The notes under the pieces are model-generated. The model was not told where the DNA came from. It saw only the letters and a list, made by a program, of their open reading frames with translations, and searched no databases. Position numbers and translations under genes: made by a program. This document shows, one piece after another, positions 8,083-15,710 of a stretch of DNA of 64,000 bases (the stretch's first letter is position 1; each line of letters opens with the position of its first letter). The stretch is from DASZIT01 sp963770635 (GTDB lineage: Bacteria > Actinomycetota > Acidimicrobiia > Acidimicrobiales > RAAP-2): the NCBI GenBank assembly GCA_963770635.1, contig CAVYQI010000003.1, positions 124,001 through 188,000 of the forward strand. Direction: 5' to 3'.

Positions 8083-8946
8083 CTACGGAACGGTCACCGG
8101 GTCGAGGTTGCCGGCCTTTGCCCGCTCCGACCCCGGAGGAAGCGCGCCGGAGCCATCGGTTGTAGCCGTCGCCGCCGGCGCCGTCTCGACTGTGGGTGCC
8201 GACGCCCGCCGTCGCATCAGGATGGCCCCGATGACCGCGACTACGCCGGACGCACCGATTCCGATCATCGGTGACAAGATCCAGGCCACCGCCAATGCCG
8301 CCGCCAACTCCGTGACCAGGGTGACGCGGTTGACCTTCGGACCGGCGTCGACGAATCTCCGGTGGAACGATCGCAGGGCGTCAGGAGTGGTGATGTTCCT
8401 CCCGAGCAGCACTGACAGGCCTCGCACGAATCCGAACGCGGTGCCGAGGGCTAGCGCCGGCACCGGACGGCCTCCGAGGGCGCCGAGAACGATCATCAGA
8501 TACACCGCCGCGGTGGTGATGTAGGTGGCCAACCCGGTGCCGATCTGCCAGCCGAAACCGGCGGCGTAGACCCACGGCCGGAACTGGTCGAGCCACCGCT
8601 CGTTGACCTGGCGGTGATGAACCGGGAGGCGAAGCCCTTTCACCCCGATGTCCGACGCCGCCGCCAGCACCGCGGTCGCCAGGGCGGCCAACCCGACTGC
8701 AGTTGATGACAATGCCAATCCATGCACACCGACGGCCAGAATCGCCACACAGAGCCCCAAGGTCAAACCTCCGACGGTGCTGCCGACCACGAACCAGGTG
8801 GCGGTGGTGCGGAACCGATTTCCGCGGCCCGTCTCGCTGAGCGGCGTGATGGATGCCAGCATCGACAATCCGCAGGGCGACCAGGTGGATCGGACGGCGG
8901 ATACCACCGTGACCAGCGCGGCAACTGAAATGATCAACGTTGTCAT
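8083..8946 (-). CDS. Polytopic membrane protein, MauF/CcdA-like (last gene of Mau-like operon)
   Basis: 287 residues with about six hydrophobic segments. Near the N-terminus Cys25 sits in STWSPCGLSMLASITPLSE, resembling the membrane-embedded Cys-Pro motif of CcdA/DsbD electron carriers and of MauF, a membrane protein of methylamine utilization clusters. The C-terminal ~40 residues are hydrophilic and Ala/Pro-rich. I chose the ATG at 8946, which has a GAGGAG ribosome binding site, over a TTG four codons upstream. It lies 44 bp downstream of the Cys-rich protein, in the same direction. By analogy it may move reducing equivalents across the membrane. That role is inference from one motif and from context. 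Confidence 0.55.
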   Translation of the reverse strand: MTTLIISVAALVTVVSAVRSTWSPCGLSMLASITPLSETGRGNRFRTTATWFVVGSTVGGLTLGLCVAILAVGVHGLALSSTAVGLAALATAVLAAASDIGVKGLRLPVHHRQVNERWLDQFRPWVYAAGFGWQIGTGLATYITTAAVYLMIVLGALGGRPVPALALGTAFGFVRGLSVLLGRNITTPDALRSFHRRFVDAGPKVNRVTLVTELAAALAVAWILSPMIGIGASGVVAVIGAILMRRRASAPTVETAPAATATTDGSGALPPGSERAKAGNLDPVTVP

Positions 8947-8990
8947 CGGGCTCCTCAATTCTCCGGTGCTGTGGTGTCGAGCTTCATGGC

Positions 8991-10385
8991 CTAGGCAGGG
9001 GACCCTAGGAAGGGTGCGTCGAAGGAGAAGATGCCGCCGTCCTGGGCGACCAGCCAGTAGCCCGCCTGCGGGCGGGAGAGCGCCATGCCCACCATCGGTC
9101 TGGCCAGGGGGAGGCCGCCCATCGAGCCATGGAAGGGTGCGTCCCCGAAGGCGAAGATGCCTCCGTCGGCCGCCGCCAGCCAGTAGCCCTTTCCCGACGG
9201 CGTGGTTGCCATGCCCACGATCGGCTGATTGAGGGGATGACCGCCCATGGACCCGTAGAACTGGGCGTCCCCGAACGAGAAGATGCCGCCATCGGCGGCA
9301 ACCATCCGGTAGCCCTTGCCGGTCAGGGTGGAGGTCATACCCACGATGGGTTGGTTCAGTGGACGGCCGCCCATCGACCCGTAGAACCGGGCGTCCCCGA
9401 AGGCGAAGACCCCGCCGTCGGCCGCTACCAGCCAGTAGCCCTTGCCTGTCGACGTCGCCGCCATGCCCACGATGGGCTGATTCAGGGTGACGCCGCCCAT
9501 TGACCCGTAGAACTGGGCACTTCCGAAGGTGAAGACCCCGCCGTCAGCCGCCACGAAGTAGTAGCCGGCTATCGGGGAGGCGGCCATGCCCACCATCGGT
9601 CGCGCCAGGGTGACAGTTGACTCGTCACCGTCGTTGGGGAAGTCCCCAAAGGTGAACACCTTCCCGAACGAGGTGAGGATCGCGTAGCCGTTGCCGTCAG
9701 CGCTAGCCGCCATTCCCACCGTCTGACAGTTGGTAGCCGGGGAATTGCACGGCGGAGAGGGAGGCGCGGTCGTCCAGCAGGGTTCGTTCTGTTCGGCGGT
9801 GCTGTCGTCTTCGGCATTGGCCGTGGTGCACGAGGCATCCACCTGCCACGGCGGGACGCAGGCCACCACCCGGCACACGATCCTGCCCATGCACGCGATG
9901 TTCTGGTTGCACTGGCCGTAGCGGAACTGCAGGCACCCGGTGAGGAACGAATCGCATCCGCTCGGACCGCAGCCGCAGCTGGTTCCGTCACAGGAGGTGT
10001 CGCAGAAGTTAAAGCCGTTCCCGCATCCGGTGGTACAGCTGCAGGTGGCATTGCAGTCCATGTAGTACCGGGGGCCGCCGCAATAGGAAGAATTGTCCGC
10101 CTTCCACCATCCGCCCATCACGGTGTTGGTCGGACAGTAGTTGTAGCCGCCGTTCACCGAGCAGCAGAACTCGCTGAATCCGGAGCAACACGTCGAACCG
10201 CAATCGCAATTGGAGCTGCCGCAAGAGCAGATCGCACCGTAGGCGGTACCGGGTCGAAGGGCCAGATCGAGGCCGGCCCCAACCGCCACCGCGCTCCCGA
10301 CGTACGCCGAGCGGTTGATGAAACTCCGTCGGGACAACCGTGACCCGAGGAATTCCGAGGCCCGTTCGGCGAGGGTCGTACTCAC
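8991..10385 (-). CDS. Tat-exported 28-Cys protein: methylamine dehydrogenase light chain-like domain fused to propeller-like repeats
   Basis: A 464-residue protein from a GTG at 10385. It starts with a twin-arginine signal (SRLSRRSFINRS, Arg19-Arg20, then a hydrophobic stretch and TAYG-AI). Residues ~51-220 hold 28 cysteines, and one section resembles the methylamine dehydrogenase light chain: CPTNTVMGGWW, then YCGGPRYYMDCNATCSC. Trp93/94 align with the first TTQ tryptophan region; Trp180 (CVPPWQVD) or Trp204 could be a partner, but this is unproven. Residues 222-464 contain six copies of a 42-residue repeat (GYWLVAADGGVFAFGDA type) that look like propeller blades. It sits in one operon with MauD-, MauE- and MauF-like genes. 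In real Mau systems the light and heavy chains are separate, and the heavy chain is a beta-propeller. Confidence 0.7.
   Translation of the reverse strand: MSTTLAERASEFLGSRLSRRSFINRSAYVGSAVAVGAGLDLALRPGTAYGAICSCGSSNCDCGSTCCSGFSEFCCSVNGGYNYCPTNTVMGGWWKADNSSYCGGPRYYMDCNATCSCTTGCGNGFNFCDTSCDGTSCGCGPSGCDSFLTGCLQFRYGQCNQNIACMGRIVCRVVACVPPWQVDASCTTANAEDDSTAEQNEPCWTTAPPSPPCNSPATNCQTVGMAASADGNGYAILTSFGKVFTFGDFPNDGDESTVTLARPMVGMAASPIAGYYFVAADGGVFTFGSAQFYGSMGGVTLNQPIVGMAATSTGKGYWLVAADGGVFAFGDARFYGSMGGRPLNQPIVGMTSTLTGKGYRMVAADGGIFSFGDAQFYGSMGGHPLNQPIVGMATTPSGKGYWLAAADGGIFAFGDAPFHGSMGGLPLARPMVGMALSRPQAGYWLVAQDGGIFSFDAPFLGSPA
8994..9722 (-). repeat. Six 126-bp (42-residue) repeats, propeller-like
   Basis: Encoded unit: [IM]VGMA.T..GKGYWLVAADGG[VI]F.FGDA.FYGSMGG.PLNQP. 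Copies 3-5 are nearly identical; copies 1 and 6 are degenerate or truncated. The repeat family is widespread in secreted proteins of Acidimicrobiia and some other actinobacteria. High DNA identity between copies makes this a site for recombination or misassembly. Confidence 0.85.
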
Positions 10386-10389
10386 CTGT

Positions 10390-10965
10390 TCATCGCCACT
10401 TCCCGGTGGCGCTCCCCACCAGCCGGCGAGCGGCCTGGAGCTCCGAGAGCGACGACAGAGCCAGGAACGTCAGCCAAATACCTAGCGAACCTACCGCCAC
10501 GAACGGGACCCCATATAGTGGCTGACCTGCAAGGATGCTGACCGTTGACCCTCCGGCCGGGGCATCCAGCGCCCCCGCCACCCCGGCAATTGCCAAACCC
10601 GAATTGATGATCACATGCAGCCGGGTGGCGGGGGTGTCGAGGGTCCCGAAGCACCCGCAGCTGGCCAGGGAACCGCCCTTGGACCGGACATAGACCACCA
10701 CCCCGACGAAGACCGCGTAGGAAGTGGCGACCAGTGCTGCCGGTAGCGGACGGGGAAGGAACATCGCCACCGTGCCCAGCACCACCTCGGCGAGGGCGCC
10801 GACCCGGATCAGAACCCGGAGGGAGCGGAATTGAAGTGGGCGACGAAGACGAACGGGGACGACCAGCGCTATCGCTCGCGCGGTGTGGTCGGGACGGAGC
10901 AACTTCATCACCCCGGCGATCATCAACAGGGCACAGGCGACCAGGTAGGGGCCGATCAGTTCCAC
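10390..10965 (-). CDS. MauE/DoxX-like membrane protein
   Basis: 191 residues with four to five membrane segments, from a GTG at 10965 that overlaps the upstream gene by 10 bp. The hallmark is SCGCFG (Cys103 and Cys105), the CxCFG signature seen in MauE proteins and related DoxX/DoxD-like quinol-linked carriers. MauE acts with MauD in forming the disulfides and maturing the methylamine dehydrogenase light chain in the periplasm. Here it lies directly upstream of the Cys-rich light-chain-like gene, so a role in its oxidative folding is plausible. The paired location supports the family call. Confidence 0.8.
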   Translation of the reverse strand: MELIGPYLVACALLMIAGVMKLLRPDHTARAIALVVPVRLRRPLQFRSLRVLIRVGALAEVVLGTVAMFLPRPLPAALVATSYAVFVGVVVYVRSKGGSLASCGCFGTLDTPATRLHVIINSGLAIAGVAGALDAPAGGSTVSILAGQPLYGVPFVAVGSLGIWLTFLALSSLSELQAARRLVGSATGKWR

Positions 10966-11447
10966 GGCGCCGTTCCGAGCGCGACAGCCAGGGGCTGCGG
11001 GCTCACCGACAGATTGGAAAGTAGAGCGTTGACGTGGGGCACCAGAGCGGCCCGGCGGGCATGGCTGCCGAGCACGGCATAGAACGTGAAGGGGCGTTGG
11101 GACTCGGTGAAGAACCACTGGGTCCCCGATTGGCCCCCGATGCCCCTTCTCAACAGGTTGGGGCGGAAATCATCGATACCGAGTGAGCGGGGCATGCCCT
11201 GGCGGGCGAACAACCGGGTCCCGACACTCTCTGGCCCGTACTCGAACAGGACCGCGAAAATATCAGTCGGCCCCATCAGGGTCACCGCGCCGCTCCCGAA
11301 GTCCCCGACCTGGTTCGGTAGCGCGAATGTCGCGAAGTGTGCGACCGGATAAGTGATCTCGTCGGCAACCCGGGGACGGACGAAGATCCTCCCCTCGAAG
11401 CCGTTGGGAAGGCGAGCCTCGATGCCGTGGGCTTGGAGGGTGGGCAT
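10956..11447 (-). CDS. Conserved hypothetical protein of the Mau-like operon
   Basis: 163 residues, soluble, no signal peptide and no cysteine at all. Motifs visible include RLPNGFEGRIFVRP, FATFALPNQVGDFGSGAV, LFEYGPESVGTRLF and VLGSHARRAALVPHVNALL. I do not recognise a fold. It lies 3 bp after the MauD-like gene and overlaps the MauE-like gene, so it is almost certainly co-expressed with them. It may be an accessory or chaperone for the exported protein, but nothing in the sequence shows this. Confidence 0.65.
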   Translation of the reverse strand: MPTLQAHGIEARLPNGFEGRIFVRPRVADEITYPVAHFATFALPNQVGDFGSGAVTLMGPTDIFAVLFEYGPESVGTRLFARQGMPRSLGIDDFRPNLLRRGIGGQSGTQWFFTESQRPFTFYAVLGSHARRAALVPHVNALLSNLSVSPQPLAVALGTAPWN

Positions 11448-11450
11448 CGT

Positions 11451-12308
11451 TCAGCCCGCTCGGCGTTCCGGTTCCGGGGCCTGTCGGTCGAGCTGGGACG
11501 GAAACACATCCTCCAGCGACGATGGGTACAGGCTCGGGTCTCCCGGGAGGATGCCGGCCGCCCTCAGCTCCTGGTCGTTGGCGGACTCCCGGGCTGGACC
11601 GTCGAGGCCGCCGGCGAAGGCTCGACTCCGGCTCGCTCGTTCGCTTCGGGCTCCGATCCCGAACGCTTGCATGTCGACCTGGGCCCGCCGCACCAGTTCC
11701 GCCACCTGGGAGAAGTGGTTGGCAACGCCTTCGCCGATCCGTCGACCCGCCGAACCATCGACCAGGACGAAGAAGGGGGATCCGGGAACCTCGTAATCGC
11801 CCCATGCATCGGTCGACATCACCACTTGGAGCCGGCTGTGGGCTTTGGCCTGCACTTCTCCGGCGATCTCCATCTCCGGACCCTTGGTGACCACCACCAA
11901 TCTGATCCCGTCCGGAAGCCCCAGATGCTCCGGTGCCTGGAAGGCCTCCCAGAACCCGGCGCAGGTCGCACAGCCTGAGGACAGGAAGGCGATAAGCGTG
12001 AGTTGATCGCTCCCCGACATGGCGATGGCCAAGGCGTCGCCACTTGGCGTGAGACCGGCGATCGTGGGCGCGGATGTTGAGTTCCGCTCTCCGGGAAGGG
12101 GCGGGCCCATCGTGATCGCCACCGCGCTGGAATCGGCGGACCTGTTGGTGGCTCCCCTGTCGCCCGTCACCTCTCGGGATGGATCGCCCACCCCGGCGCC
12201 CAGATCGTGGAGCGCCCTCAGGATGTCGGCATGGCTGCGCAGTAGCCCGGCCACCAACACCGTCAGGAGTAGAACGACAACCGTCAGAATAATTACAAGT
12301 GCGACCAT
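11451..12308 (-). CDS. MauD-like membrane-anchored thioredoxin-fold protein
   Basis: 285 residues, first gene of the operon. Residues 3-23 are a membrane anchor and the rest is probably extracytoplasmic. A thioredoxin-like domain covers ~85-215 with the active-site pair Cys113-Cys116 in FLSSGCATCAGFWEAF and a cis-Pro-like EVPGSPFFVLVDG. The ~70 C-terminal residues are hydrophilic. MauD proteins are disulfide oxidoreductases needed for the six-disulfide light chain of methylamine dehydrogenase. A GAAGGAT ribosome binding site precedes the ATG at 12308. In-operon placement with a MauE-like gene strengthens the assignment; a generic TlpA-like function is the alternative. Confidence 0.75.
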   Translation of the reverse strand: MVALVIILTVVVLLLTVLVAGLLRSHADILRALHDLGAGVGDPSREVTGDRGATNRSADSSAVAITMGPPLPGERNSTSAPTIAGLTPSGDALAIAMSGSDQLTLIAFLSSGCATCAGFWEAFQAPEHLGLPDGIRLVVVTKGPEMEIAGEVQAKAHSRLQVVMSTDAWGDYEVPGSPFFVLVDGSAGRRIGEGVANHFSQVAELVRRAQVDMQAFGIGARSERASRSRAFAGGLDGPARESANDQELRAAGILPGDPSLYPSSLEDVFPSQLDRQAPEPERRAG

Positions 12309-12476
12309 GGCGCATCCTTCACATCAGTGGGACGTGGGAGCTTCGATTCCGACCTGCATCTGCTTCGACAGGCACTTTAACGAACCCGCTATCCGCGAAC
12401 CGTGCACCCGGGTTGATTAGGGAATCCGTCCGACAGCTGCGTGGATCTGGGTCGACCCACCACCGTGGGAGTCGGT

Positions 12477-12986
12477 TCAGGGCAGCCTCCGCCGGAGACG
12501 GATCTCGTCAGCGAGAACGCCGTGCACCTCCTCCCGGCGGCGATACCCGTCAGGTTGCCACCCATCGACATCATAGAAACGTATGGCCCGTTCGTTACCG
12601 AGAAGTACCCACAAGATGGCCTCGCCGAATCCCCGACCAGCGAGACGAGCCCTGGCCTCTTCCATCAGGAGCCGACCTACACCGTGACCCCAGTACGCCG
12701 GATCGACATAAAGGGCATACAACTCACCTTCGTCCCCGGATCCGTCCGACCGGGACGGCCCGATGGTGGCGAAGCCTCGGATGACCGAGCCTACGGCGGC
12801 GACGATGGTCGCCGGCGTACCCGGCTCGGTGCTGTCGAGCGTGTATTGAGCCATGCGATCCTCGGGCCGCAAGCCGTCGAGATATGCATCGGACATCAAA
12901 CCGCGATAGCCGACCTGCCATGAACGCACGTGCACTCCGGCGATCTCAGTGGCGTCCTCAGCTTGGGCGGCTCGCACTACCAGCAT
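12477..12986 (-). CDS. GNAT family N-acetyltransferase
   Basis: 169 residues from the ATG at 12986 (MLVVRAAQAED). It shows the GNAT acetyl-CoA site: LYALYVDPAYWGHGVGRLLMEEA (Q/RxxGxG/A as YWGHGVG) and a terminal NERAIRFYDVDGWQPDG block. The RxAxxxD opening and SWQVGYRGL are typical of small bacterial GNATs. The substrate is unknown. The upstream frame is open to 13049, but this start fits the family length. Confidence 0.85.
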   Translation of the reverse strand: MLVVRAAQAEDATEIAGVHVRSWQVGYRGLMSDAYLDGLRPEDRMAQYTLDSTEPGTPATIVAAVGSVIRGFATIGPSRSDGSGDEGELYALYVDPAYWGHGVGRLLMEEARARLAGRGFGEAILWVLLGNERAIRFYDVDGWQPDGYRRREEVHGVLADEIRLRRRLP

Positions 12987-13250
12987 CTGTTCATTCTGCC
13001 CGCCATCACTAACTGGCCTAGTGCGGACCCGCAACACGAAATGTTGCATCCGCGCTGATTGGGGAATCCAGTTGGCGATTCGCCAGACTAACGGTGATCA
13101 ACCATCGGGTCGGGTCGAATCCGAATACCGTCATCACTCGCTTTGGCCCCGCGTCGTTATCCGCGGCACGACCAAGGGGAAGCAAGACCAAGTGGAAGCA
13201 AAAGGAAAGGAAACACCAACAACCCTGGCGTTGTGGGCGGCAGGGACGCA

Positions 13251-14387
13251 CTACCGAGGTGGCGGCGGGCGTTGGTTCCGGAGCCGGTTGTGGTAGCCGC
13301 AGAGCAGGCGGCCGTTCTCCTGAATGGTGGGACCGTCCTGGCCAAAGGGCTGGATGTGGTCCACCTGGCAGTCGAGGACCGGGCGGTCGCAGTAGGGGTG
13401 GGAGCACTCCCGGTCCCGTAGCTGGATGCCCCGTCGGGTGGCCCCGGTGAACAATCGGGCGGTGGCGCTGACCTGGACCCGGTTGTCGGGCTCGTAGACC
13501 GCCCGCTCGATACGGGCCCGGTCCATCCAGGGCACCAGTGAACCCGGCGTGACCGCGATGCCCTGGGCCAGCTCACAGATCCGCCCGCACAGGGTGGGGA
13601 AGTCGACCAGCACACTGAACAGGGGCGCCGGGCGGATACCGTCGGGCGGGGCGGTCCTCGACCGGGTGGCCATCTCCACCAGGGCGTCGGCCCGGCGCTG
13701 GCTCGGGGTCCGGGCCAGATCCGAGGCGGTGGGGTCGTATCCGAGCCGGGCCCTGGCTTCTTTCCAGTCCGCCTCGAACAGCTCCTCCTCCAGCCGCTTC
13801 AACTCGTCGTAGACGATGGCTCCGGAGATGGGGTCGAGGGTCATCTGCCCGAGGTACATGTCGCCGACGGGCTCCAAGTAGACGTCCCGGCGGTTGCGGC
13901 GCTCCTCGGCCGCCTCCTCGGTGCCGTCGGGGTCGGCCAGCTGTTCCCAGTAGCCGACCAACTTCACGAAGTCCTCGAAGCGGCCGGTCCGACACCCCTC
14001 CCCCACCAGCGTCTCCTCGTCCCGCTCCAGGGCCTCTTCGGTCCTGTGGTTCCTCACCTTTTCGAGGGTGTCGAGGTAAGCGCCGTTCAGCTCCCCTCGC
14101 TTCCAGGCCTCGGCACAGTTCGGGAAGCGGGGGAGGGCCCGGGCCCGCTTGACCAGGCGACCGGCCTCGGCCCGGGGGAGGCGGCCCTTGGTCGCCACCC
14201 AGGAGGCGGCATTCCGGGCCCCGTCGGGAGCCCACTCCCCCCAGGTGTCGAACTCCCCCACCGCCATCGTGCAGACGGCGTCGACCTTGGTTCGCACCCG
14301 CAGCAGGGTCTCCATCGACTCCGGGTCGTAGGGAGGTCCCGCTTCGATCAATTCGTCGACCAAGCCCTCCAGGGCTTTGAACTCCAT
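13251..14387 (-). CDS. DUF222 domain HNH endonuclease-like protein
   Basis: 378 residues. The N-terminal ~290 residues are the helical DUF222 region (EFDTWGEWAPDGARNAASWVA, RLVKRARALPRFP). The C-terminus carries an HNH motif: CSHPYCDRPVLDCQVDH, then GRLLCGYHNRLRNQR, with His and Asn in place. This family (also called 13E12-type repeats in mycobacteria) is abundant in actinobacteria and often mobile or multicopy. It is thought to be a nuclease of unknown role. It lies alone, with less GC-rich spacers of about 260 and 190 bp on its sides. Confidence 0.88.
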   Translation of the reverse strand: MEFKALEGLVDELIEAGPPYDPESMETLLRVRTKVDAVCTMAVGEFDTWGEWAPDGARNAASWVATKGRLPRAEAGRLVKRARALPRFPNCAEAWKRGELNGAYLDTLEKVRNHRTEEALERDEETLVGEGCRTGRFEDFVKLVGYWEQLADPDGTEEAAEERRNRRDVYLEPVGDMYLGQMTLDPISGAIVYDELKRLEEELFEADWKEARARLGYDPTASDLARTPSQRRADALVEMATRSRTAPPDGIRPAPLFSVLVDFPTLCGRICELAQGIAVTPGSLVPWMDRARIERAVYEPDNRVQVSATARLFTGATRRGIQLRDRECSHPYCDRPVLDCQVDHIQPFGQDGPTIQENGRLLCGYHNRLRNQRPPPPR

Positions 14388-14581
14388 GGGCCAATTTCAT
14401 CCGGGGGGTGTGACACTTCGGGCCAAATTCGCCGGTTACCTTACACGAAACCTTGCAGAATTCGACCTGCGATCAAAAGAATTTTCGAACTGGTGGAGAA
14501 CTGTTGAATGAAGGTGCGGCGGGCACGGCCGGCGTGCACGGCCCTCGGCCCGCCCCAACCCGAGCCGGGTCCGCCAAATGC

Positions 14582-15499
14582 CTAGGAGCCGCCCTGCTCG
14601 GCCGCCGCCTTCTCCTCGGCGGCTTTGCGGTAGGCCTCGAGCTGGTCGAGCAGAGGCATCCGCTCTTGCCCCACTGTCGAGTCCAACCGGGCGGCGATCT
14701 CCTCAGGAGTCCATCGCCCGTCGGCATACATGGCCCGGACCTCACGGGGCTGGTTCCAGACGGCGATCTTCGGGCCCACCGAGGTGTACACCTGGCCGGT
14801 CACATGCTTGGCCCGGTCCGACAGCAGGTAGACGACCAACGGCGCGACGTCCTCCGGGTCCCCCATCTCGGCCAGGTCCATCGGGACGTTGGCCGACATC
14901 CGGGTGCGGGCCACCGGGGCCACCGCGTTGGCGGTGATGCCGTAGCGGTTGAGCCCGGCCGCCGCCGAGTGCACCAGCGAGACGATGCCACCCTTGGCCG
15001 CCGCGTAGTTGGCCTGGGCCACACTGCCGGCGAAGGCCCCGGAGGTGAAGGCGACCAGCGAACCGCCCCCTTCCTGCTTCCGCATGATGGCCGACGCCGC
15101 CCGGAAGACAGTGAAGTGCCCCTTCAGGTGGGTCTCGATGACCGCATCCCATTCGTCCTCGGCCATGTTGAAGAGCATCCGCTCCCGGAGAATGCCGGCC
15201 ACCGCCACCACGCCGTCGATCCGGCCCCACTTCTCGACGCCGGTCCCGATGATCTTCTCGCCGCCGGCCAGGGTGGTCACGCTCTCGGCCACCGCCACCG
15301 CCGAACCCCCGGCCGCCTGGATCTCGGCCACCACCGACTCGGCCACCTCGCTCTTCGGGTCACCCCCGTCGAGGGAGACCCCGATGTCGGCCACCACGAT
15401 CTTCGCCCCCTCGGCGGCCGCCGCCAGCGCCACGGCCCGGCCGATCCCGCCACCAGCCCCGGTGATGGCCACGACCTTGCCGTTCAGGAATCCACTCAT
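14582..15499 (-). CDS. SDR family 3-hydroxyacyl-CoA dehydrogenase-like protein (MFE-2 type)
   Basis: 305 residues from an ATG at 15499 with a GAGGAG ribosome binding site. VAITGAGGGIGRA binds NAD, followed by VVADIGVSLDGGDP, a block like that of the multifunctional-enzyme-2 hydroxyacyl-CoA dehydrogenases (for example Rv0148). AVAGILR, Ser in FTSGAFAGS and YAAAK complete the SDR catalytic set. A C-terminal tail with TPEEIAARLD resembles the MFE-2 group. It is divergent from the acyl-CoA ligase across a perfect KstR-type palindrome, so it probably acts in side-chain beta-oxidation of a steroid or other long acyl substrate. A role as hydroxysteroid dehydrogenase is the alternative. Confidence 0.8.
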   Translation of the reverse strand: MSGFLNGKVVAITGAGGGIGRAVALAAAAEGAKIVVADIGVSLDGGDPKSEVAESVVAEIQAAGGSAVAVAESVTTLAGGEKIIGTGVEKWGRIDGVVAVAGILRERMLFNMAEDEWDAVIETHLKGHFTVFRAASAIMRKQEGGGSLVAFTSGAFAGSVAQANYAAAKGGIVSLVHSAAAGLNRYGITANAVAPVARTRMSANVPMDLAEMGDPEDVAPLVVYLLSDRAKHVTGQVYTSVGPKIAVWNQPREVRAMYADGRWTPEEIAARLDSTVGQERMPLLDQLEAYRKAAEEKAAAEQGGS

Positions 15500-15569
15500 C
15501 CGTGCTCGCTCCTCATACCTCGTCATACGACTCTCGGGCGCTGGGCGCTGCCCCCGGGGGACGGGCAGA

Positions 15570-15598
15570 TTGACCGCAGCTAGAACATGTTCTAGCGT
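15570..15598 (+). promoter_or_regulatory. Candidate promoter of the acyl-CoA ligase gene
   Basis: TTGACC (15570-15575), a 17-bp spacer and TAGCGT (15593-15598). The KstR-type palindrome fills the spacer and touches the -10, so a bound repressor would block polymerase. The -35 is good and the -10 is weak. Confidence 0.4.
15579..15596. promoter_or_regulatory. KstR-type operator, perfect 18-bp palindrome
   Basis: GCTAGAACATGTTCTAGC is a perfect inverted repeat. Its core TAGAAC-AT-GTTCTA fits the mycobacterial KstR consensus (T..AAC..GTT..A), a TetR-family repressor of cholesterol catabolism. It sits between the divergent SDR and acyl-CoA ligase genes and has a near copy at 20185. The regulator gene is not in the window. 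Confidence 0.75.
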
Positions 15599-15710
15599 TC
15601 GAAACCGGTTCGGCGCCACCTGGGTGCCATGTGCGAGAGTCGCAATGACGTCGATTCGAGCACCGAAAGCAGCGCAAGCCGCAGCTGCACGGCAAGAGGG
15701 GAAGGCCACG

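Noticed and set aside
15601..15700. Extension of the acyl-CoA ligase upstream of 15711
   Set aside because: The frame is open, but the peptide is not FadD-like and the ATG at 15711 has a good ribosome binding site.
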